Assembly (NCBI GenBank): GCA_028711365.1
Contig: JAQTSI010000001.1
Coordinates: 1 to 39,842 of the forward strand
Reading direction: 5' to 3'
From: Methylococcaceae bacterium
Lineage (GTDB): Bacteria; Pseudomonadota; Gammaproteobacteria; Methylococcales; Methylococcaceae
DNA: 39,842 nt
Below are positions 34,904 to 39,842 of the stretch, one piece after another (the stretch's first letter is position 1; each line of letters begins with the position of its first letter). Under the pieces are notes generated by a model. The model had not been told where the DNA came from. It made no database searches and was given only the letters and a program-made list of their open reading frames with translations. Both the position numbers and the translations under genes were made by a program.

Positions 34904-37057
34904 CTAGTGCACCGAATACCCCTTCGTCGCGCGCAAGGGATTTCTTGCGCTTCGGGAAGCGAAGTTCGTGTGCTCTTTCTCAAGGTCCACATGGTCGCCG
35001 AGGATGTAAGCCGCCTCATACAGCAAGGCATTTTTGGCCTTTTTCCCCTGTTTTTCGAATGCGTCATCGCTATTCGACTCCGCGTGTACCGTAGTCGAAC
35101 CGGCGGTATCCGGTTTGGGCAGGGTTTTTTCCGCCGTGGCGCTTTCGCGCGCTTTCAATTTGGCTTCCTGAGCATCACGCTCTTTGCGCCGTTCCGCCTC
35201 GTTGAGGGAAATCTGGTTTGCATTGCGACGCTGATTGTACTCGGCGATATCTTCGAGCAGATTCTGATAGTCGTTGTCTTTGGCAATACGCAGGTCATGG
35301 CGTTGTTGAAGGGCGGGCAAGACCTCGTGCACCGCTCCGAAGGCGTGGTAGTCGGCGGCTTTGATCTTCATCCAGGGTAGACCGTTGCCATAGCTGGACT
35401 CGCCGAAATGCTCGGGATCCGAGGTAGCGGGCAAGCCGATATCCGGCGTCACGCCCTGCAACTGCGTCGTACTGCCGTTGACGCGGAAGAACTGGGCAAT
35501 CGTCAGCTTCAGGTCGCCGAGCCGGGCTGTCGGTGCTTGGGCGAGTTGATCGAGGTTGACCAGCGTTTGCACGGTGCCTTTGCCAAAACTCGTCTCCCCG
35601 ATCACCAGCCCACGCCGGTAGTCCTGAATGGCGGCGGCGAATATTTCCGAAGCCGATGCCGAGCCTCGGTTGATCAGGATGCCGAGTGGCCCGCTCCAAA
35701 CCACGCCGGGCGCCACGCCCTTCTCAACGGAGATTTTCCCGTGGGCATCGCGCTGCTGCACCACGGGCCCCGAGCCAAGGAACAGGCTGGTCAGTTCGAT
35801 GGCTTCGGCCAGCGAGCCGCCACCATTATTGCGTAGGTCCATCAACACGGCATCGACCTTTTCATTTTTTAATTCGCCAAGCAAGCGTGATACGTCCCGC
35901 GTCGCGCTCTTGTAATCCGACTCGCCTTTTTGACGAGCCTGGAAATCTTCATAGAAAGTCGGCAGGGAGATCACGCCGATGCGATATGGGAGGCCCTTAT
36001 CGCTGAGGGAAAGTATCGATTTCTTGGCGGCCTGGTCTTCCAGGCTGATCTTTTTACGAACCAGCGAAACCAGCTTGTGTTCGGCGTCAGGGCTGGCAAC
36101 GGCCGGGATGACGTCGAGCACGACCACGGAGTCGGCGGCACCGCGGATGAGTGCAACGGTATCGTCAAGACGCCAGCCCACCACGTCGGTCATGGCGCCC
36201 TTGTCGCCCTGTGCAACGCCGACAATGCGGTCCCCCGCTTTCAGCTTTTCCGAAAGTGCCGCGGGACTGCCAGGTACCAATTCCTTAATGGTGGCGTAAT
36301 CCTCCTTTTCTTCGAGCACGGCTCCGATGCCCACCAGGGAGAGCCGCATCGATATGTCGAAATCTTCCGTCGTTCGAGGTCCCATATAATTGGTGTGAGG
36401 ATCCACCGACATGGTGTAGGCGTTCATGAAAATCTGAAAGGCGTCTTCGCTCTTCAGCTTGGCCATGCGTTTCAGGAAATTCTCGTACCGCTTGTCCAGG
36501 AGTTCGACAATATTCTTGTCATCCTTCCCGGCAAGCTTGAGTTGCAGCCAGTCGTTCTTGACCCGCTTTCGCCATAATTCCCGAATGTCGTCCTCCGACT
36601 TCGCCCAGGGTTCGTTTTCCCGGAAATAGGGGTAACTTTCGTTTTGCTGGAAGTCGAAACCCGTCTTGAGCAGGCTGCGGGCGAAAGTGAAGCGCTCGAC
36701 CGCTCGCCGGGCGTAAAGATTGAAGATGGCGAAAGGCAGATCCAGATTGTTCGTCTGTATGGCATCATCGAGCTTGGTGCGGGCGGCTTTCCATTGGTCG
36801 ATGTCGGCCTGAACAAAAAACATCTTCTCGGAATCGAGCGCTTTCAGATAACTGTCGAAGACCTTCTCCGACAGGCTATCGTCAAGGACAAGAGGCTTGT
36901 AGTGATGTTCCTCGATGAGTCTGGCCGTCAAGTGTGCCGCCACGGCCTGCTGTTGCGATGGCTTCAAGGACAAATATTGCTGTTGTTCGACTTCAGGCGT
37001 ATTGGCCTGGACGGCAGCCGCCAGTGCAAGCACCAGCCATATGAGTTTTTTGTACAT
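34904..37057 (-). CDS. prc: Carboxy-terminal processing (tail-specific) protease
   Basis: A 717-residue periplasmic S41 protease. It has a signal peptide (MYKKLIWLVLALAAAVQA) and an N-terminal helical domain. A PDZ domain holds IGAVLEEKEDYATIKELVPGSPAALSEKLKAGDRIVGV. The peptidase core has VLMDLRNNGGGSLAEAIEL, the nucleophile Ser region GSASASEIFAAAIQDY and the catalytic Lys in FGKGTVQ. The C-terminal region has MKIKAADYHAFG and a Lys/Glu-rich tail. Prc trims C-termini of periplasmic proteins and peptidoglycan hydrolases. The frame is open 170 codons further upstream by chance; ATG 37057 is chosen for its GGAG site and its signal peptide directly behind. Confidence 0.95.
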   Translation of the reverse strand: MYKKLIWLVLALAAAVQANTPEVEQQQYLSLKPSQQQAVAAHLTARLIEEHHYKPLVLDDSLSEKVFDSYLKALDSEKMFFVQADIDQWKAARTKLDDAIQTNNLDLPFAIFNLYARRAVERFTFARSLLKTGFDFQQNESYPYFRENEPWAKSEDDIRELWRKRVKNDWLQLKLAGKDDKNIVELLDKRYENFLKRMAKLKSEDAFQIFMNAYTMSVDPHTNYMGPRTTEDFDISMRLSLVGIGAVLEEKEDYATIKELVPGSPAALSEKLKAGDRIVGVAQGDKGAMTDVVGWRLDDTVALIRGAADSVVVLDVIPAVASPDAEHKLVSLVRKKISLEDQAAKKSILSLSDKGLPYRIGVISLPTFYEDFQARQKGESDYKSATRDVSRLLGELKNEKVDAVLMDLRNNGGGSLAEAIELTSLFLGSGPVVQQRDAHGKISVEKGVAPGVVWSGPLGILINRGSASASEIFAAAIQDYRRGLVIGETSFGKGTVQTLVNLDQLAQAPTARLGDLKLTIAQFFRVNGSTTQLQGVTPDIGLPATSDPEHFGESSYGNGLPWMKIKAADYHAFGAVHEVLPALQQRHDLRIAKDNDYQNLLEDIAEYNQRRNANQISLNEAERRKERDAQEAKLKARESATAEKTLPKPDTAGSTTVHAESNSDDAFEKQGKKAKNALLYEAAYILGDHVDLEKEHTNFASRSARNPLRATKGYSVH

Positions 37058-37419
37058 CTTTACTCCACAAAAGTTACCACGCTGTCGCATGCTTTGGGCG
37101 ATGGTCTGTGAGAATCTATCTTGATCGAGGCGGAAGGATCTGAAGCCGCGAGCTTCCTTGCCGGTGGCCAGGAATCGAGCAGGGATTTCAAGGCCTCCGC
37201 TTGCGGTACTGGCTGAAGCCTGCCGGGCAAGATGACCGAGCGGTTCCGAACGGGCCATGGGATCGGAATTACGATAGGCCCGCGATAGAGAGAGGAGTCT
37301 TCGTCGTCCTTCAAGGTTTTGCCGGGTGATTGCGAAAAGGATACGCCCAAGATCGACTATAATATGACCGGTCCATTTCGCGAGAGTTTCAATCAGTTTG
37401 ATTTTATTGGCTGATGTTA

Positions 37420-37751
37420 CGCATAGAAGTTGCTGTAGGCAATGCCCCTCATGGACTGCGCATACCGAAGGAGACAGAGGGTGATAGGCGAGGAGGGTTG
37501 CCGGCCACGCGTCGGAGGTCATGCCAGCATCTGTGACCCGACTCGGGGATGGACGATGGCGGAACATCGGGCAGGCCTAGCCACTAGCCAAGGACACCCA
37601 GTCGCTAGGATGGCACTTGTCACCGGGATGCGGCAAGGCGCGGGGTTTAGCCGAGGCGAGGGCGCGCGCCCGATATTCTCATTTTGGCGGTTAGGCGCTA
37701 GAGTGGCCTAATCGATTTGACCGGAAACATCTCTTTGGCTTTCCGGCTTTT
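37420..37751 (+). ncRNA. Candidate structured RNA (unidentified)
   Basis: Several stems are packed together: CATC 37528-31 with GATG 37548-51 enclosing CCCG/CGGG (37537-40, 37544-47); CCTAGC 37576-81 with GCTAGG 37604-09; GGCGCG 37637-42 with CGCGCC 37665-70, overlapping the 12-base palindrome at 37660-71; and TTAGGC 37691-96 with GCCTAA 37706-11. The run finishes at a terminator-like hairpin. It does not resemble tRNA, tmRNA, 6S or RNase P RNA. It could be a standalone RNA, a relic of a mobile element (a HEARO/omega-RNA-like or intron-like element is possible but unproven), or a proA leader. Ends are approximate. Confidence 0.3.
37721..37751 (+). terminator. Terminator-like hairpin before proA
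   Basis: CCGGAAA (37721-37727) pairs perfectly with TTTCCGG (37740-37746) around a 12-base loop and is followed by CTTTT. It would end any plus-strand transcript from the intergenic region about 150 bp before proA. If the transcript is the proA leader this would be an attenuator. Confidence 0.5.
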
Positions 37752-37899
37752 ATCCGGGACAAATATCACGAAGCAGGTGCGCAGTCCCTACGCGTATCGA
37801 TCCCCGATGGGCAAGAGTTCACGATATTCTCAAGGTGGCTTGGACCAGGGGCAATTTCTGACCGTCAACTCTCACCCATCAAAAACAGCATAGGAACCC

Positions 37900-39147
37900 A
37901 TGAAAGCTTACATGCTCGAAATCGGCGAACGAGCGCGGGAGGCCTCGCGTTCGATGAGCCGCGCCGAAACCGGCGCCAAGAACCGCGCCCTGCTCGCCAT
38001 TGCCCGCGTCTTGGAAACCGATGAGCAAAGGCTCATCGCCGAGAATGCCAAGGATTTGGAGGCGGGCCGCATCAAGGGCCTGGATGCCGCCATGCTGGAC
38101 CGGCTGGCCATCGGTACCAAGAACGTCAAGGCCATGGCCGACGGGCTGCGCGAAGTGGCGGCCCTAGGCGATCCGGTAGGCGAGATCACCGGTTTGGCCT
38201 ATCGTCCCTCGGGAATCCAGGTCGGGCGAATGCGCATGCCGCTGGGGGTCATCGGCATCATCTACGAATCCCGTCCCAATGTGACGGCGGACGCGGCGGC
38301 TCTGTGCCTGAAATCCGGCAATGCCTGCATCCTGCGCGGCGGTTCCGAGGCCATCCATTCCAATCAGTCCATCGCCGCCTGTGTCCGCCAGGGGCTTGCC
38401 GAAGCCGGTTTGCCCGAGGATGCGGTGCAACTGGTAGCCACCACCGACCGGGCGGCGGTGGGCGAGTTGCTGCGTCTGGAAAAGCATGTGGACGTGATCG
38501 TACCTCGCGGCGGCAAGAGCCTCATTGAGCGTATCATGGCCGAATCGCGCATCCCCGTCATCAAGCATCTGGACGGCATCTGTCACGTCTATATCGACGA
38601 TGGAGCCGACCGGGAAAAGGCCATTCGCATCGCCATGAACGCCAAGACCCAACGCTACGGCGTCTGCAATGCCATGGAAACCCTGCTGGTGGCCGATGGC
38701 ATTGCACCATCGATTCTGCCCGAACTGGCCGGATTGTTGCGGGAAAAAGGCGTGGAACTGCGGGCTTGCCCGAAGGCTCTGGAACTGATCCCGAACGCCG
38801 TCGCGGCTATTGAAGAGGATTGGGATACTGAATATCTCGCGCCGATTCTATCCATCCGCGTGGTCGCGGGTTTGGAAGAAGCCATGGAGCATATCCATCG
38901 CCACAGTTCCCAGCACACCGAATCCATCGTCACCGAGGATTATACCCGTGCCCGCAGGTTCCTGCGCGAAGTGGATTCCAGTTCGGTGATGGTCAATGCC
39001 TCCACCCGTTTCGCCGACGGTTTCGAATACGGCCTGGGGGCGGAAATCGGCATCAGTACCGACAAACTTCACGCCCGAGGCCCGGTCGGTCTGGAGGGAC
39101 TGACCACGCAGAAATTCATCGTGCTGGGGGATGGGCATATTCGCTAG
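37900..39147 (+). CDS. proA: Gamma-glutamyl phosphate reductase
   Basis: A 415-residue cytoplasmic enzyme that reduces gamma-glutamyl phosphate with NADPH in the second step of proline synthesis. Motifs seen are [40 protein letters not shown], the catalytic Cys256 in [12 protein letters not shown], and the C-terminal [33 protein letters not shown]. Length is typical. AGGAA precedes the ATG. proB is not next to it, so the two steps are encoded apart. Confidence 0.97.
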   Translation: MKAYMLEIGERAREASRSMSRAETGAKNRALLAIARVLETDEQRLIAENAKDLEAGRIKGLDAAMLDRLAIGTKNVKAMADGLREVAALGDPVGEITGLAYRPSGIQVGRMRMPLGVIGIIYESRPNVTADAAALCLKSGNACILRGGSEAIHSNQSIAACVRQGLAEAGLPEDAVQLVATTDRAAVGELLRLEKHVDVIVPRGGKSLIERIMAESRIPVIKHLDGICHVYIDDGADREKAIRIAMNAKTQRYGVCNAMETLLVADGIAPSILPELAGLLREKGVELRACPKALELIPNAVAAIEEDWDTEYLAPILSIRVVAGLEEAMEHIHRHSSQHTESIVTEDYTRARRFLREVDSSSVMVNASTRFADGFEYGLGAEIGISTDKLHARGPVGLEGLTTQKFIVLGDGHIR

Positions 39148-39433
39148 CGCATTGAGATGCCCGGATGCCGAAATAATGTGCCAGATGCTAGTATCTGGCG
39201 CGGGCTATCGGATGATAAGCGATGACTACCAACTCGGTTTTTCGTGTCTCTGTGCCTTTTCGGCAGAGCGGAACCGAGACCAAAGGCATCTCGCCAGCCC
39301 TGCTCGAATTCAGAATCCGGGCTTCGGTAGGCTACCTGCGAGAGAGTGAGCACACACATCGATGGCATGAGTTCACGAATTGGAGCTATGGCCACTGCCG
39401 CGCAGAATGAATAGACCTGATACTTTCCTGGCC
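39148..39433. other. Intergenic region downstream of proA with two hairpins
   Basis: GCCAGAT (39180-39186) pairs with ATCTGGC (39193-39199) 33 bases after the proA stop, a possible stop signal without a T tract. A longer two-part hairpin has base stem CTCGGTT (39233-39239) with AACCGAG (39272-39278) and inner stem CTCTG (39248-39252) with CAGAG (39264-39268). A 121-codon minus-strand frame covers this region but is broken up by these hairpins, lacks a recognisable family, and is not called. Confidence 0.4.
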
Positions 39434-39842
39434 TTATTTGAGATCCTTCAATATTTCCATGGCTCGCCAGAGCAAGGGAATGGCCGGCTGCATGATTTGT
39501 CCCCGCCACATCTGTCTAAGTCCCAGCCCCAGAAACAACAGGAAAAAGATCGACTGTAAATCGAGATGGCCGCGGCTGCCGGTGGCAAGGGCCTGGTCCA
39601 GGTTGTTGATCTGCGCCGCGACCTGTTCGCCAAGGGTTTTGAGCGGCGGGGCTTGTTCGCTCCTTAAGTCGAATAAGCTCTGTTCGCGTGCGAAGTCGCC
39701 GATCGAATCGAGGCTTTCGTCAGTGGCGCAAATGATCAAAATGCTGGCGGCTCGCGCATTGACATGGACGGTTTGTACTTGGGGGCAATGTTTCAGGCCT
39801 GCTTCCAGTTTGGAGAAGTAGAGTCCGTCGCCACGTTTGGCG
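39434..39842 (-). CDS. HMA2-like heavy-metal-associated membrane protein (partial)
   Basis: The frame is open to the window edge, so only the last 135 or so residues are seen. The visible part starts with a ferredoxin-like half: LYFSKLEAGLKHCPQVQTVHVNARAASILI, the helix-strand pattern of HMA2 domains. A linker with ATDESLDSIGDFAREQSLFDL follows, then a hydrophobic C-terminal region (LDLQSIFFLLFLGLGLRQMWRG, PAIPLLWRAMEIL). Proteins of this type occur alone or beside P-type metal ATPases; whether it binds metal is not clear, as no CxxC is seen. The start lies outside the window. Confidence 0.65.
   Translation of the reverse strand, partial: AKRGDGLYFSKLEAGLKHCPQVQTVHVNARAASILIICATDESLDSIGDFAREQSLFDLRSEQAPPLKTLGEQVAAQINNLDQALATGSRGHLDLQSIFFLLFLGLGLRQMWRGQIMQPAIPLLWRAMEILKDLK

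Larger units (their letters stand above)
37058..37899. other. Long intergenic region, 842 bp
   Basis: This lies between the divergent prc and proA starts. Open frames here (for example the upstream extension of the prc frame, and an 89-codon frame at 37442-37711) have no family match or ribosome site. The left part should hold the prc leader. A TATAAT at 37358-37363 on the plus strand lacks a good -35. The stretch 37420-37751 is described separately as a candidate structured RNA. 37752-37899 shows only the proA leader. Confidence 0.5.

Noticed and set aside
37057-37567. A 170-codon extension in frame with prc
   Set aside because: The prc signal peptide begins at 37057 with its own ribosome site. 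The upstream part does not look like a protease domain and overlaps the candidate RNA region.

Overview
The window reads as the chromosome of a moderately GC-rich gammaproteobacterium. The evidence is an RpoS sigma factor, a GlnK/GlnB-type P-II protein, the gammaproteobacterial holC-pepA // lptF-lptG divergent arrangement, Prc, ProA, and the outer-membrane FadL and LPS-export proteins. A methanotroph-like (Methylococcales) or related lineage fits the overall flavour, but no methane-oxidation gene is present, so genus and family stay open. I saw no tRNA, rRNA, CRISPR array or intact insertion sequence.

Layout. 1-85: tail of an unknown gene and a strong terminator. 230-2617 (minus): ddl-murI-CYTH, two cell-wall precursor enzymes plus a triphosphate-binding CYTH protein. 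2618-3386: apparently non-coding. 3387-5510 (minus): chrB, a decayed chrA and a DUF1259 gene, joined by ATGA overlaps, facing an exported PepSY-like gene (5665-6138) across a palindromic double promoter. 6263-16472: an accessory block with a truncated GMC flavoprotein, a FadL-type outer-membrane channel, and a plus-strand operon-like run of four genes: a phytoene-desaturase-like flavoprotein, an unrecognised 245-residue protein, a trans-polyprenyl diphosphate synthase, and a 1130-residue protein with two acetoacetate-decarboxylase-like domains. It ends in a 20-bp convergent overlap with a large cyclase-ATPase-TPR signalling protein (16453-19770). 19859-20967: cytochrome c and a divergent MarR regulator with a Cys-rich tail. 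21015-25038 (minus): glnK, acs, rpoS and a membrane J-domain protein. 25232-31668: a membrane-anchored SH3-like protein, an FtsX/YbbP-type permease, an exported HD-domain-like protein, then holC-pepA. 31717-37057: lptF-lptG, then RDD, a 64-residue membrane protein and prc. 37058-37899: a long gap with a strongly self-complementary stretch ending in a terminator-like hairpin. 37900-39842: proA and a partial HMA2-like membrane protein.

How the genes may work together. The most interesting unit is 6.2-16.5 kb. An isoprenoid chain-making enzyme, a carotenoid-desaturase-type flavoprotein, a second (broken) flavin oxidoreductase, a tandem decarboxylase-fold protein and a FadL hydrophobic-compound channel sit together, which suggests synthesis or handling of an isoprenoid-derived or other lipophilic compound. 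No product can be named from sequence alone. The rest is mostly housekeeping: peptidoglycan precursors, LPS export, proline synthesis, acetate activation and stress sigma factor. Two local oddities are a chromate-resistance operon whose transporter has collapsed, and a P-II gene placed directly behind acs.
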